64,000 nucleotides of DNA from Gerris lacustris. Lineage: Eukaryota > Arthropoda > Insecta > Hemiptera > Gerridae. A program made the translations under genes and the position numbers. The notes beneath the pieces were generated by a model. That model did not search any database, had not been told where the DNA came from, and saw only the letters and a program-made list of their open reading frames with translations. The first letter of the stretch is position 1; every line of letters starts with the position of its first letter. Where the stretch lies: NCBI GenBank assembly GCA_951217055.1, contig OX578278.1:30145105-30209104 (forward strand), read 5' to 3'. Below, piece after piece: positions 10,349 through 22,904 of this stretch.

Positions 10349-11812
10349 ACAGGGAAGTACTTGCGTCCAAGTACTTTTTAGGGTTTTGTAGAAGATTAAG
10401 CATGCCCGTTATGTAATTATGATTTTATTCTTCGATCTCAAGGGTCCGGGTTCGATCCCCCGGGGGGTCACAATGTTTTTCATCGGTAATAACGACTAGA
10501 AAAATTCATTTTTTCAGACCATTTCCATCGCTTCCCCATAAGGAATAACCATGAATTATTTCGAAATTTTAGGACCACCCGTTATATAGTGGTTGGGGAG
10601 GGGGGAAATTTTTGGGGTATATTTTGACTTATAAAATTAATAAATAATGAAAAATTTAAAAAAGAAAATATATATTTGAATCCTACTCTCCACCAGCTTT
10701 CATATGATACCCAACTCAAAATTTTAAAAAATAAAATTTTTGGCGCACTTCAAATTTTCGCGCCAAAAATTGGCAATTTTTTAAAATTTGGGATGAACTC
10801 CCGGAATTTTCATCGCCCCACAATAAGGCATTAGCATGAATTATTTCGAAATTTTAGGACCAGCCGAAGTATAGTGGTTGGGGGGGGGGAAATTTTTTTT
10901 GGGTATATTTTTATTTTTTTACCCAATAAGGGATGCAAAATTTAAAAATGTATATATATCTTTGCGTCCTACTCTTCAGCAGCTTTCATATGATACCCAA
11001 CTTAAAATTTTAAAAAAATAAAATTTTTGGCGCACTTCAAATTTTCGCGCCAAACATCGGCAATTTTTTAAAATTTGTGATGAACTCCCGGAATTTTCAT
11101 CGCCCCACAATAAGGCATTAGCATGAATTATTTCAAAATTTTAGGACCAGCCGAAGTATAGTGGTTGGGGGGGGAAATTTTTTTTTGGGTATATTTTTAT
11201 TTTTTTACCCAATAAGGGATGCAAAATTTAAAAATGTATATATATCTTTGCGTCCTACTCTTCAGCAGCTTTCATATGATACCCAACTTAAAATTTTAAA
11301 AAAATAAAATTTTTGGCGCACTTCAAATTTTCGCGCCAAAAATCGGCAATTTTTTAAAATTTGTGATGAACTCCCGGAATTTTCATCGCCCCACAATAAG
11401 GCATTAGCATGAATTATTTCAAAATTTTAGGACCAGCCGAAGTATAGTGGTTGGGGGGGGGAAAATTTTTTTTGGGTATATTTTGATTTTTTTACCCAAT
11501 AAGGAATGCAAAATTTACAAAAGCATATATATATTTGCGTCCTACTCTTCAGCAGCTTTCATTTGATACCCCACTCGAAAATTAAAAAAAATATAAATTT
11601 TTGAGTTTACAACATTTTTGCGAATTGCGCATGCGCACATTTAATTTTGAACTTCTGTATATTTTTCCTGTGGTTGGGTCAAAAAGTTACACCAGTATTT
11701 CAAATTTCAGCTCTATAGCTTAAACGGTTCGGGCCCTATGAACCAAAGAGCGACGGACAGACGGACACATCACCCTCGGCATAAGGGTTTTGAGAAGAAT
11801 CTACAAAACCCT
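10349..11812. mobile_element. nested insertion of about 1.46 kb inside the foldback element
   Basis: This segment interrupts the left foldback arm exactly where the right arm is continuous. The 9-mer AAAAAAATC lies at both junctions (10340-10348 and 11813-11821), a possible target duplication, although it is low complexity. AGGGTTTTGTAGA at 10380-10392 and its reverse complement at 11800-11812 form short terminal or subterminal inverted repeats. It contains a tRNA B-box-like GGTTCGATCCCC (10449-10460) and four tandem units. A diverged relative lies at 15410-15775. No coding capacity. Confidence 0.75.
10540..11600. repeat. four tandem units of about 286 bp
   Basis: Units begin near 10540, 10825, 11112 and 11398 at the phrase AAGG(A/C)AT...GAATTATTTC. 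Each holds a G-rich patch after AGTATAGTGGTT, then CGTCCTACTCTTCAGCAGC and the pair GGCGCACTTC/TCGCGCC. The two middle units are nearly identical, the first is diverged and the last is truncated or diverged, which suggests recent unequal expansion. Confidence 0.85.
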
Positions 11813-12738
11813 AAAAAAATCCGCAAACTAGAGCTTTCTATCTTTCACAATTTCAAAATGGCGGCCAGTTGAAATTACAAAATTGAAATTTTTAACGTAT
11901 AATTACGTCCAAAGTAAAGGTTTTAGGAGAAAAAATTCAGGAGTAAATTTGTCTTATTTTAGAGTAAAAAATAAAAGTTTAACGCTACTTTTCCGAATTT
12001 TTATATTTATTTGGTTTCTATAGCAACGTACATAGTCATCTTTCTTTCGCAACCGAAAATGTAATTACAAATTTTTTTTTAATCCAATTTGGAATTTTAA
12101 AATTTTATCCTTTAAATTATTTAGTTGATTATTATTTAATTAATAATTAATCCTAATTAATTAATAATTAATACTAAAAATAATTAATTAATCATATTAA
12201 TTATCCTATTTTAAACTCAAAATTGGTTAAAAAAAAAATTTGTAATTTTCATTTTCGGTTGCGAAAGAAAAATGACTGTGCGTTGCTATAGAAACCAAAT
12301 AAATATAAAAATTCGGAAAAGTAGCGTTAAACTTTTATTTTTTACTCTAAAATATGACAAATTTACTCTTGAATTTTTTCTCCTAAAACCTTTACTTTGG
12401 CCGTAATTATACAAATTTTTTTTTTTTTTTTGTTAAAAATTTCAATTTTGTTATTTCAACTGGCCGCCATTTTCAAATGGTGAAAGATAGAAAGCTCTAG
12501 TTTGCGGCAAATGTTTTCTTTTTTCAAGGCCTTTCCAACTATGTATCACAGTATATGGGTTCCAATTTGAAATTTTAAAGTTGAACCAATATGGCTGCGA
12601 CCAAAATGGCGGGAAAATGGGTACCCACCAAAAAAGTAGTTTTTTATGCATGATGAAGATTGCAACAAACCGCAGTTTGATATCTCAAATATTAACGGAG
12701 ATAATTAGCCGTTGCCAAACTTTTGCCACACCCTGTAT

Positions 12739-13093
12739 ATAAATATACATATCCATGAAATGACAAAAAAAGAAAATCTGTCCTAGCGTCGTTCGTTATC
12801 CACTAGAATGAATAAATAGGGAACTGAATATTCAAAAAATATAAAATAAAAATAGAAGAGGGTAAGAAAATATGTATATTATATTTTCCTGGTCTTTTTT
12901 CTTTTCTTTATGTGTTCTATATTTCGTGTAATATTAAAAAAAGAAAAGAAATGGGATGTAACGGAATAAAAAAAGTATATACACGTCTATAGAAGGACCG
13001 GCCTCTTGTGTGAGAGAAAGAAGTAGAAATCCAGAAATTATATTTATATATATATAAATGTATGTATATTCACTCACTCTCACTCTCCCACAC

Positions 13094-13176
<83 letters not shown>

Positions 13177-13999
13177 AGCTTTCCTAAGCTTCGACATAGA
13201 AATAAGGAATCGCTACAAATTGAATGTAAAACAGAAAGGAACGGAATGCTTCAGGAGCAGAAAAAATATAGACGGGACTACGTGATAAGGAGAGAGACGC
13301 TCAGAGAAGTAAGGAACACTTCTATCTCACAAGCACCAACTACAACAAACTCAATATAGTGTGATAAACACAGCTTTACTTGAACTTTATTGCATGTTAT
13401 CACGCCAGCTTTGTCTCAGTACTTCCAGTCCAAAATACAACCAATGTACTGTCGCTAAAATTCCTTTTATATATAAGTAAATCAAGAATAATAATGTGGC
13501 TGTACAGTAAACTAATAATCTAAATTCAAATGAATATCTATTACGATAGAAATATATAACACAAATTAAATGGTTCAAAAGAATTAGTTAAAAGAAACTT
13601 TAATGGCCATCTTGAAACGGTTTTATCTTATCTTGATTATGCTGGTTAACGAACCCGTCCGATTGGTGAAATTTCCTACAGTTCCCTTTGTTTGTACTGA
13701 AAGCGTTAATATTTTATTAATTGATATATTGCATGACCTAGTTGAGTGTGCATACACAGCTAGTCTAAACCGTCTATGAGACCGTCTAAAGATCTAAAGA
13801 CCGTCTATGAGGGTTGTGGCATCGGACAAACTTAACCTCGTGGTTAGTGGTACAGCTGTGGACCTAGCTGGTACCTAAGCCCAAGGCAGCAATGTAACCT
13901 GCACTCGGGGTTCAGTCCAAGATGTAAATAGAAGAATTTGCAAAACAAACGCTGCCTTAATCCAACTCTACCCTGTATGAAAGTCCAAAGAAATGTCCT
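12739..13999. other. gene-free tract with AT microsatellite
   Basis: No supported gene. It contains the (AT)n at 13097-13172 and a small duplication of CCGTCTATGAG near 13770 and 13802. It leads into a LINE relic. Confidence 0.55.
13097..13172. repeat. (AT)n microsatellite
   Basis: About 76 bp of uninterrupted AT, preceded by a CACACA stretch. Confidence 0.95.
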
Positions 14000-14425
14000 T
14001 AACAAAAGATAAGACTCTGTCGAACTAATGTAAAGTCAGTTATGCTGTACGGACGTGGGACATGGAAGTTGTCTTGGCGATTAAGAACAAGCTTCAGCCG
14101 TTGGTAACCGCTGTCTACGAAACTATTTCTATCGAGGAGGAAGGTCGATCAACTTATTAAAGCGGAGATTCAGGGCAGAAAATGGCGCTAGGTTGGGCTC
14201 TCAGGAAGCCATTGGGAGCCACTGTAGAGTAGCCCTTGAGTTAAACCCGCAGGGGAGCAGGGAACGTACGTAGAAGGCCCATGACAACCTGTAGACGAAG
14301 GGTAAATAAGGAGTTAGCTAATGTAGGAAAGACCTGGAAGAAGAGCGAAGCTTTGGCCAAAAACTGAGTTCGATTGTTCTTGTTTGTTGAGGCCCTATGG
14401 TGCCACCATGCAAACGCGCATTCAG
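14000..14425 (+). pseudogene. decayed LINE ORF2 C-terminus
   Basis: Conceptual translation from 14027 reads NVKSVMLYGRGTWKL, matching the conserved 'VLLYGxETW' segment after the reverse-transcriptase domain. Further on, in the frame at 14074-14091, GRKWR is followed by a stop where the family has W, then VG ('RKWRWxGH'). Fragments near 14300-14420 read as VNKELANVGKTW and FVEALWCHHAN, typical of the extreme C-terminus. Several stops and frame changes show it is dead. Its similarity to the intact LINE at 4.4-8.3 kb is only at family level, so it is a different LINE family. Confidence 0.65.
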
Positions 14426-15409
14426 AAAAGAGCATATCGGTTATTAAATTTTCTAAACCTTTTCAACTGACTTACGAAAACTGTAGGCCGACAATTTTAT
14501 TTACTTAAACTTCAATTACTTGATTAAAATATTTACGTTTTGACAAACTATACCTAATATCGACAATATTAAAATCTTCTCTGTCAATGCAATAAAAGTT
14601 TAATAATGTTCAATTTGTCTTTCTTTCACAAGTGAATACGACATTCATTATTACTTGCTTATTTGTACGGCAAACATATATTTGAAAAGCAAATGTTCAG
14701 CTAAAATACTTTAATGTTTCAGGTTGTATTTATTTAATACGTAATATTTTCTTCTTTTTCAGTTTGTCGTTTTATAAATTTTTTAAATTAGTTTTAAAGA
14801 AAATAAAATATAAAATAGCGTTTTATTTTGTTTAAGGCAAAAAGGGGTATAATCAAATTAAACAAAAGAACAGTATCATTGAATTAATTAAATAAATAAA
14901 TATAACAAAAACCCTGTGAGATAGAACGCACATAATAGCGGAACGTTTGTGTCAGAGTCGTTTCAGGGGAGAGAACACCTCCACCCAAAAGAAATAAATT
15001 AAGTTAAAATCGAGTCATGTCCCGGGGTTTTTACGTCGATCGACAACGGCGCTCTCTTGGCACTTGTGGCATCCTCTAGAACTAAATTATTTCTCATTCT
15101 GACCGCTTGAACGCTCCCGTATTTTATTTTACAAAGCGAAAATTTGTCTCTTCCGAAATCTTTCTCTTTTCTTTGTCATCTCCTGAAATAAGAGAATATT
15201 GCTTATTTCAGAGTAAAGCTGCTTGTTAAAACTAGGCTAGAACAAACCTAACTATAATATGTTAAGAACAGTTATAAAGAATAAAATAGTTGTGCGTGGT
15301 CTCACATAAAAAGGGTTTCGTTGGTATTGCGAACATAAATTAGTTATAATAAGGGGGAGGGGACAAAATGGCGTGGAAAATTAAGCAATTTACACAAGTG
15401 TTGTATATT

Positions 15410-15775
15410 TTTGTAATCTAATCTATATTACCTTTCACTTGATACCCCACTCAAAATTAAAAAAAAAAAATCGCGTGACATATATATACATATTATCCGC
15501 CATATTGGATTTCCAGTTAATCAGATCAAATTGCTATTCTTATTTTTTTTATGGCCCAGCAGACGGCACATTTTGCATATTTCTAGTAACAGCAAAAAAT
15601 TAAAATATTTCCACATGTTACTAGAGGAAGTGGTTCCTGGTTCAATTCCCCGGGGGGTCACAATGTTTTTTAACGGTAATAACGAAAAGATAAATTAAAT
15701 TTTTTCCGGAAATTTTCATCGGTATACCATAAGATGTTCGTGAATTATTTCAAAATTTTAAGAATAACCTCATTC
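15410..15775 (+). mobile_element. diverged relative of the nested element
   Basis: Shares with 10440-10570 the phrases CCCCGGGGGGTCACAATG, CGGTAATAACGA and GAATTATTTC(A/G)AAATTTTA, preceded by a B-box-like GGTTCAATTCCCC (15640-15652). TTTCACTTGATACCCCACTC (from 15433) matches part of the tandem unit. The order differs, so this is a rearranged or partial copy. Confidence 0.65.
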
Positions 15776-16061
15776 TTATTACTAAAATTCAGAGAGACAT
15801 TATTTAAAACCCTTAAAACATGTACGAGTAAATCTATCTCCAATGTAATTTTCGTGCCTTCACAATGCTTTATCTTTATTTATTCTACGTATATGATATT
15901 TCAAAAATTGTATAATAATTCATAAGTAGAGATAACTTAATGTTGATATGAATAATTATAAAATACTAATTTAGCAGGAAATCTTTACTTTGGTTCTTGT
16001 TTCAAGGAATCGATCTATATTCGTTAAACAATGATTCAAAGTTTCGCTTACTACGAGTATA

Positions 16062-16090
16062 TTCGCATCGAAATATTATTTCGATGCGAA
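16062..16090. repeat. perfect 13-bp hairpin, 3-nt loop
   Basis: TTCGCATCGAAAT (16062-16074) and its reverse complement (16078-16090) around ATT. Confidence 0.85.
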
Positions 16091-16862
16091 ATATGGCTTT
16101 GTGTTAGAACTAGAATATTTCTAAGTATAGCAATATTCTTGATAAAACTTGCACTAAGCATATTTAATATGTCTGGTAGATATTAATTTCTTCATTTTTT
16201 TCTCTTAGCTCCGGATAACTTTTTGCAACTATTATTCTTTGTTAAACATTTATTTTTATTTTATTATTTTTTCCTCCTTTGTTCTTACAAATGAGTTTAT
16301 TAAATATATGTAAAAAAGAAAATATTATTTAAAAAAATAATAAATATGAAAGAAAAGCTGGCGGTGCATGGGAAGCTGTTAGTAGGCCGTCTTATCTTAG
16401 TGAGCAGTAATGTTTTCTCTAACATGGACGCGAGTTTTCCTTGATGCGGGCGATTAGTCGGAAAAATAAGCGGCCCTTTGTTCCTGCTAGCTAAAAAGAA
16501 AACTTCAATGATTTTTAATTAGTTTATACATAGTTTCCTTCTTGGAAAAAATAACAGGTTAAATTAAAAAAGTTTTGTTCAAAGAGCTTTTTTCTTTTTA
16601 TTCCAGAACAATATCAGTTAAATAATAATATGAATTTTTAAGATCGATTAAAAAAAGTGCCAAGTTGATTAACATTGTTATAGATAACTACAACCTCTTT
16701 ATCATAACAGGGGGAAAAACTAAAAACATAATAATTAATATATTAATAACTAACTGTTGCACGAGTCAATTATAAGTCTAAGTATCTGTTAGTGTCTATA
16801 TAATTTATTATATATTTGTTTAAAGGAAAACGCAAATTAATTGGGTCCCCTCCAGGAATGGT

Positions 16863-16882
16863 GGGGGGGGGGGGGGGGGGGG
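16863..16882. repeat. G20 homopolymer
   Basis: Uninterrupted run of about 20 G; potential quadruplex and a likely site of assembly length error. Confidence 0.8.
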
Positions 16883-17562
16883 CGCTCACCCTTAACCCGA
16901 CCCCGTCTTAATAAACCGAAAATAACAATTCTGTTCCTCACTCTGCATTCCCAGTCTCACCGCTCTCAATCGAACTCTAACAATCAAATTTCATTAAATG
17001 TCAATTTAGTTTGACAATTATTTTAACTTTCGATTGTATGACATGTACAATTGACAATCACCTTCTAACAAATACCGCAGTAAACCAAGAAGAGATGAAT
17101 TCGCCCGACTATAAAAGTATACTTTAATTATTTAAGTTTTATTTCTCCGAAGCCCGAAGATAAATAATTATCTTGCATGCTAAATAATTATCTGACAAGA
17201 CGAAATGGCCCAATAGTTATGATTACCAATAGTTTTGCTTACACTGATGTGAACTACCTAATTGCCTGATGATAAGGATTGTTCAGCCTTGCTGAGCACC
17301 ATAGTGATCAAATAACTTACATTGTCTCTCCACGTAAATTTAATATTTGGGTATTTAGCGAAGCAGGTTTCAGCCTATGTAAAGGTGCCCAAGAACAAAA
17401 TATATGAAAGATAAATTAAATATAAAATTAATTATTGTTAATAAGATTAACAATTAAATTATGCAAAAATAAAAATTTTAAATACGAAAGACATGCGGAT
17501 ATGGAAAATATACGTGGGAAAATAAAATAGGCCTAGGTGTGCAATGCAGTTGACTGCTTGAA

Positions 17563-17612
17563 ATTAAAATGCATCTAATCAGCTCAATGTTGCTGATTAG
17601 ATGCATTTTAAT
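17563..17612. repeat. perfect 21-bp hairpin, 8-nt loop
   Basis: The left arm 17563-17583 (core ATGCATCTAATCAGC) has an exact reverse complement at 17592-17612, with loop TCAATGTT. It could be a small foldback repeat. Perfect pairing and the short loop argue against a conserved microRNA, though small-RNA processing cannot be excluded. Confidence 0.9.
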
Positions 17613-18482
17613 CTTAAACAACAAATATTTTTATTTATAAACAGCTGAAATCAGATCAAAAATAGTAATATTTATAAATTTTAATTAAAAAGCATTTTTT
17701 TCAGTTTTTCTATTTTATCCCCTTCTTAAATGAAAATATGACAAAAGTGAACAACAACTATAACTATACTCTTAAAGAGCTTTCTAACGATATGCATCAT
17801 GAAGGGCATATACTATTTTAACTTTTATACCCAGTACCCCGTACCCCTGTGTACCAATTTGGACCATTTCAGATTTGTACCTTCCTGTGGTTGGTCACTA
17901 TGACCGTGCCGAACTTTGTAGGGATCGTTTCACCCGTTCAGGAGGAGTATGTGTCCAACCAAATGCAAAGTGTAGTATAAGAGCTTCGCTTCGCTCATCT
18001 CAATAATAATTTTATAAATAAATTAAATTAAAAATAAAAATAACATATATATAAGAGATAACGTACATATTTGTCTTTGTTACAAACACGCTTTCATACT
18101 AAAAAGGAGATAATAATAACAGCCACAGCGCTACGAGCAATAACAGTATTTGCCCAGTCACTAATGACAAAATCGTGGGGAGCCATCAATAGTTTTTGTT
18201 ATGTGTTAGAATTCTGCATTCCGAGCATTAATATTTAATGTTTTTGAGAACTAAGTCATTGGATTTGGAGTAAAAGAATTAATTCGATTTAATGGAAGAG
18301 TTCGTTAGGGTTTTTTTTTTTAAAGAAAGGGGGCCACGTTTTTATCTTATAATAATAATAATAATTGTTTAATTTCCCGATAATAATTTTAATTATTTAC
18401 TGTTTTTCTACATATTAATCATTTTAAGGCGAAGGCCCTCAATAAGTGTTAATCTCCTGGAGCGGGGGTCCCATCTAAAGGT

Positions 18483-18572
18483 CCCCATAAACGGTCAAAA
18501 TGTTTGTGCAAACGTGATGTTCGCAAACATCACGTTTACAAACACATTTTGACCGTGTACGAGTATATGGGG
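18483..18572. mobile_element. short foldback MITE of about 90 bp
   Basis: The ends CCCCATA/TATGGGG enclose arms 18492-18521 and 18525-18555 (CGGTCAAAATG...ACGTGATGTT and its near-reverse complement), leaving almost no loop. The TIR-like outer ends and small size fit a MITE. Confidence 0.7.
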
Positions 18573-18840
18573 TTGTTTGACAGTTTGCGCAAATTTTTTT
18601 AAATAAATGGGTCAAAACCGAAAAGTTTTGGGCAAACACTTTTGATGGTGACACCCAAAATCCCTGAAAAAATGTGAAACTATTTTTTTCTCAAAAAACC
18701 TTTTTGTTGGTAATTAGTTTTTCTTTGTCTTGGACCCAAGGTAGTGTCTATTTTCCCCAACACTAAGCTGTGAGGTAACCCCCCTCCCCCTTTCAAGTCC
18801 TTTCTAGAAAGGACTTGACTATATTTACGCGACAAACATT

Positions 18841-19240
18841 AAAATGTTTTGTTTTTTTACATGAATTAAAGTATAAATTTAGCAAAATTTAATCAGCCCA
18901 GGTGGTTGAAATTAATATGAACATCTATGGGCTATATTTCATATACCTTCCACATTTCTTAAAAATCAGATGAGTTCTTAATGATAGGTGTTAATAAAAA
19001 AATGTTGCGCATGCGATAGAGAAACCAATGGACTTAAAAGTTTGAAAATGCTATATTTTTACCTTCCAAATTTCATTAAAATCGAACGTGTAGAAGACGT
19101 TTTACAAAATTGTTTAACGACAGACAGATGTGACTAAAAATGGTCTCTGACGTCTAAAACGAGTTTCCGTCATGGAATTTTTTAATTCAGAGCCAAACAA
19201 AATGTAGTTTTTTAGAACTCACGATACTTTTGTTACCTTA
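18841..19240 (-). repeat. dispersed repeat family D, copy A (inverted)
   Basis: Reads in reverse relative to most copies. Shared phrases are ATTTAGCAAAATTT at one end, AAATTTCATTAAAATCGAACG in the middle (19 of these bases are also in copy B) and TTTGTTACCTT at the other end, the reverse complement of the GGTAACAGAAGC start seen at 39838. Degraded and non-coding. Confidence 0.65.
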
Positions 19241-19939
19241 AAGCAAAATGTAGATTGATATGTTTCTGTTGATTATTCTACATTAAACATTTATTATTAA
19301 ATATTGAGACTGATGGGAGTTGTAGTTATGTTTGGTTTGGTGTGAGTCAGCAGTCAGCTGTGTTTTACTATCTGCAAAGTTATTTGTAGGGGGTGTATTT
19401 GATCTGTAGATTATACGTGGTTGTGAATTTGGTTGGGTCGTATTACAAATATTTAGCTTGGCGAGAATTGTACGGTAACTACACTGTGTTTTCCTTAAAT
19501 TTCCACGCTAAAACTAACTTGTTCACAGTTGCCTGCCTTTCATGTTGCCTTAAAAAACAATACCAATGTCATACTATGTGTTAGTTTAAAGGCCATATCA
19601 ACGTTCCTCACTTTGCAACTTATCTAATAAGCCACAAATTCTCATTTCATCTAAACATAAACATATTATAGTAGTATTTAAATCGAACAATATGTATCTA
19701 CTTTGTTTAAAAATAAAAATGTGTTATCTTTGATTAAACATTACATATTTAAACATGTATTCACACACAAAATCCAACAGGACTTGTAGTTTAGATCTAA
19801 CAGTCCGTCTAAAGCCCTTCCGCCTGTAAGATTTTCGACAACATTTTTTAAAGATAGGTTTAAATTTAACATGCCTAGCTGCGGATGGCGCGGCGGTGTA
19901 TTCGGTGGATATCGGCGGTGGATTACAGAGATAATGATT

Positions 19940-20152
19940 ATAGGAAAATAGTCAACTTCCTTCTTGTTCGAGCATAACTTAGATTAGGCTGGAGGGAATC
20001 TCTTCCTTAAAGATTAGTATAGACAGTAGAGCCCCAGTAGAACTAATTCCCGTGTGTACCTGTGAAAAAACTCTCCGATCTAGACGGGTGTCGAACCTGT
20101 GACTTCCTGGGCCTAAGACAAGCGCCACAGACTACCCAGCCATTAGACAACT
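19940..20152 (-). mobile_element. tRNA-derived SINE (family B), copy 1
   Basis: On the minus strand an A-box-like TGGCTGGGTAGTCTG (20142-20128) is followed by a B box GGTTCGACACC (20097-20087), spaced as in a tRNA. Downstream body phrases (CGTCTAGATCGG, GGGAATTAGTT, AAGAGATTCC) recur in the copy at 32.1 kb. Not a functional tRNA gene: the acceptor stem does not close. Confidence 0.7.
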
Positions 20153-21437
20153 GTGTTTCGGAGGGATTTGTTGTAGAAAGAACTGTTTAATATATGACCA
20201 TCTTATTTCTATACTTTAAGATAACAGTTGGAGAAAAAAAATCTTGATTTAAATTTTAATTTGATATTGTTACTGGCAACACTGAGCACTGAGTAGGTTA
20301 TAAAAACCCGTTCTTAAAGAAGGTTACAACGCATACTCTTTCCATGTCTCGCGGTCTCGGTCGGTTAATAATATAATTTTGTATTTTAATTAAAAGTGTA
20401 TTACATTATAAATTATAATTCAAAGTAACTGTTTTATATCTTATAAAATGCTACGTATCTAACAATAACTGTCACTCAATACTGTCAAATCAACCTCAAC
20501 ATCACTTTTTAGTTTTAAAGTTCTCTACTAGGTAGCTCTAGTGGCGCTGTTTACAATATTTTGAATAGGCGGTTTTTCTATTAGCCTTCAAAGGGACAAA
20601 GAACCATATTTTTTAGGGTTTTTTAATTTTTCCTTTATTTATACAATAAACTTTACATATATTCAAAATTTCAAGTTTCTAGGATTGTTAGAAGTTCCTA
20701 GAATTATGATGAGGGAGTGAGTCAGTCAGTGAGTGGAAAAATTACAAAACTTAAGGCTCATATATCTTATGAACTATTATGGGTAGAGGTGTGAAATTTT
20801 TATTTCTGGTTCAGTTTGTCATGAACTTTAAATTAAAATTATTTTATATATCTATGTATCTTCAATAGGATAATAGAGGGGGGTCCAAATTGCCGTGAGT
20901 TAGTTCCAGTAAAGGATGGTGCGGCTGTGCTCGTCTTGGCGGGGGCACTGCCGTGCCCCCAGATAAAACAACATCACAATAGCTAATTATCAAATAGACC
21001 TGTATTTCTATTTACTCTCTCACTTTAGTTGGTATTTTCAAATGGACCGGGTTTCCTCACTTCAGTTAGTATTTTCAAAAAGACCGATTTCCCTTCGGAT
21101 TGTATTGAACATTAGCAACTGTAGTTTTTGGACTATAAACTCGTAAACTTGCTTTTTGAGTTTTATCCACTTTGAGTAAGATTTAGTAATAGTTACAAAT
21201 AATTTAATGCTTGTAATTTTATTGTTTACTTAAAACCAAATATAGGGACCAGTTCAAGTCTAACCCATGATACAGTTAATATTGATTTCTGGTCAGATTC
21301 AGGTATTTAGTCTCTACCTTCTTCTACCTCTTACCTCCAGGGTTGATTATGACTATTTGGTTGAAAGGTAACCAATAGGTGGGCGTTTTTATTCTATTCC
21401 TCTATATTGATCAACCTCCCCACCCTGGTGGACTTTA

Positions 21438-21715
21438 ATGGTAAAGTCCGAAGCAATAAGACCTCACATGGGGCTTCAAGGGGGAAACTGTTTAGACCTT
21501 CTTGTAGTATTCTATCCACCAAGGAAGTTGACAAACCCACAGAATGTGTGTACCTTGCTTAGGAAGAGCAAGCTTAGTTCTTCAGTAGGCAGAGTGCCTA
21601 AGCCAAAGATTTATTACAGGATAGCTGCTGACGAAATGTGGAAGGATTTTCCTCTTCCACGCACTGGACTTGCAGCTAGACCAAGCCGGTGTAGGTGTTG
21701 ATTTTGTCGACAGTG
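21438..21715 (+). pseudogene. doubtful coding relic, possibly transposase-derived
   Basis: An 87-codon open frame ends in a Cys-rich stretch (RPSRCRC, stop, FCRQW) preceded by DFPLP. The spacing weakly recalls the C-terminal Cys-rich region of piggyBac-type transposases. No catalytic residues or terminal repeats are visible, and the similarity is from memory only. It may be chance. Confidence 0.2.
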
Positions 21716-22904
21716 GCTAGTTAGAATGCCTGTCAAGAGCTGACAGGAATGCTTTATGAGTGAGAGCAGTGATCTGGTAAGATGCTGAGATGGTTACCAG
21801 ATCAATTTTAAGTTGTCGCATATCTGAAGCACTGTTTCTTTTTTTATGCTGGTCTAATTTGATGAATGTTCTCTATATTGATGTTAGTGGACCTCTTATT
21901 TATATTTTTATATGGGGAGTTTGGCTAGTTTTGTAAGCAATACAGCATGTGGTATGTGATGAGCTTTTATAAGTGTTGAGAGTTGGTGTGGACAGAAGAG
22001 TTTTTATTAGGATTTGTGCTGGAGAAGATTGGAGCCGATATTATTTGTATAGTTATGCACCTGGAGTTGTTTGTCGTGAACCAGGTTAATGACAGTATAG
22101 GTCTAAATAGGAGGAAGGGCACCGTGCCGTGTATAGTTTGCAGGGTCATAACAGTAAAGTAAGCTCTACTCTTGCTACCGTCGCTTCCAGCTTCGGCCCG
22201 GTCCATTACAACTAATGCCCCCTGATCCCTATTTATGAGTATTACTTTTCTACCGCCCTACATTCTCTTTTTTTTTAATGTTACCTTTTTCTTTTATTCC
22301 AGTTCAACGCCGGTATATACTTGGGTGAAATTACACCGGCTACTGACATCGGAATTAAACGGTAGTTATAATTATTAAGAGACGACGTAGAAGCTTTGTT
22401 TCGACTCTTGCCCGAGGGTTTCATTTACTCTAAAATAAAATCAGGTCAAGGGAATGTTTTTATTCAGGGTGTGCGTGACTTATTTTTTCGGTGGTGGGCT
22501 AATCTTCATAATTCTTAATACATTAAAAACTCGTTGATATGGTCACACGATTTTGTTTTTGAAAATAAAAGAAAACAAATTGATAGATTGCGACAAGTTA
22601 ACATTCAATAATCTGAGGGAAAGAGTTGGGGAGGGTGGGAAGGGGGACCTCACGCACCAGAGTGCCTTTATTTTTCTCTCGGCATTTAGAAAAAGGAAAC
22701 ATAAGTCAATATGAGGCCTCGAGAAACTCGATCCTCCATTATCAGGGTTGACGGTTGACTGGTTATGCAATTAGATTATGTTAATTATCAGATTACCGAC
22801 AATTGTTTGTTGATAAACATGTGTTATAATGTTTCGACAGTGAACAGATCTAACTAACTAACTAACTCTATGGCACAACAACCCGTGGAAGGCTTAAGCT
22901 TGCC

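Larger units (their letters stand above)
10117..12738. mobile_element. foldback transposon with arms of about 500 bp, split by a nested insertion
   Basis: The left end TACAGGGTGTGGCAAAAG is mirrored exactly by CTTTTGCCACACCCTGTA at 12738. The left arm is in two pieces (10117-10347 and 11822 to about 12087); the right arm is continuous (about 12228-12738). The arms are nearly identical, with a poly-T expansion in the right arm and a few substitutions. The centre (about 12088-12227) is AT-rich and itself palindromic. TA lies at both ends, consistent with TA target duplication. Small open frames in the two arms are mirror images of the same non-coding repeat. No transposase is present. Confidence 0.88.
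14426..18482. other. gene-free, AT-rich tract
   Basis: No gene supported. It contains a diverged relative of the nested element, a G20 run, two hairpins, and at about 17820-18000 sequence resembling the end of the nested element (TTCCTGTGGTTGG). Otherwise no recognisable structure. Confidence 0.55.
19241..22904. other. gene-free tract with SINE and transposase-like relics
   Basis: No intact gene. It contains the tRNA-SINE at 19940-20152, a repeat-like patch at 20590-20830 with GAGTCAGTCAGTGAGTGG, and the doubtful coding relic at 21438-21715. A CTAA microsatellite (22852-22866) precedes the SINE on its right. Confidence 0.5.

Noticed and set aside
10103..10381. 92-codon frame and its near-identical twin at 12451-12651 (minus)
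   Set aside because: Both read through the mirrored arms of the foldback element; the duplicate protein similarity only reflects the inverted repeat.
20080..20150. possible tRNA gene on the minus strand
   Set aside because: A and B boxes are present, but the acceptor stem does not close and SINE body sequence shared with 32.1 kb follows.
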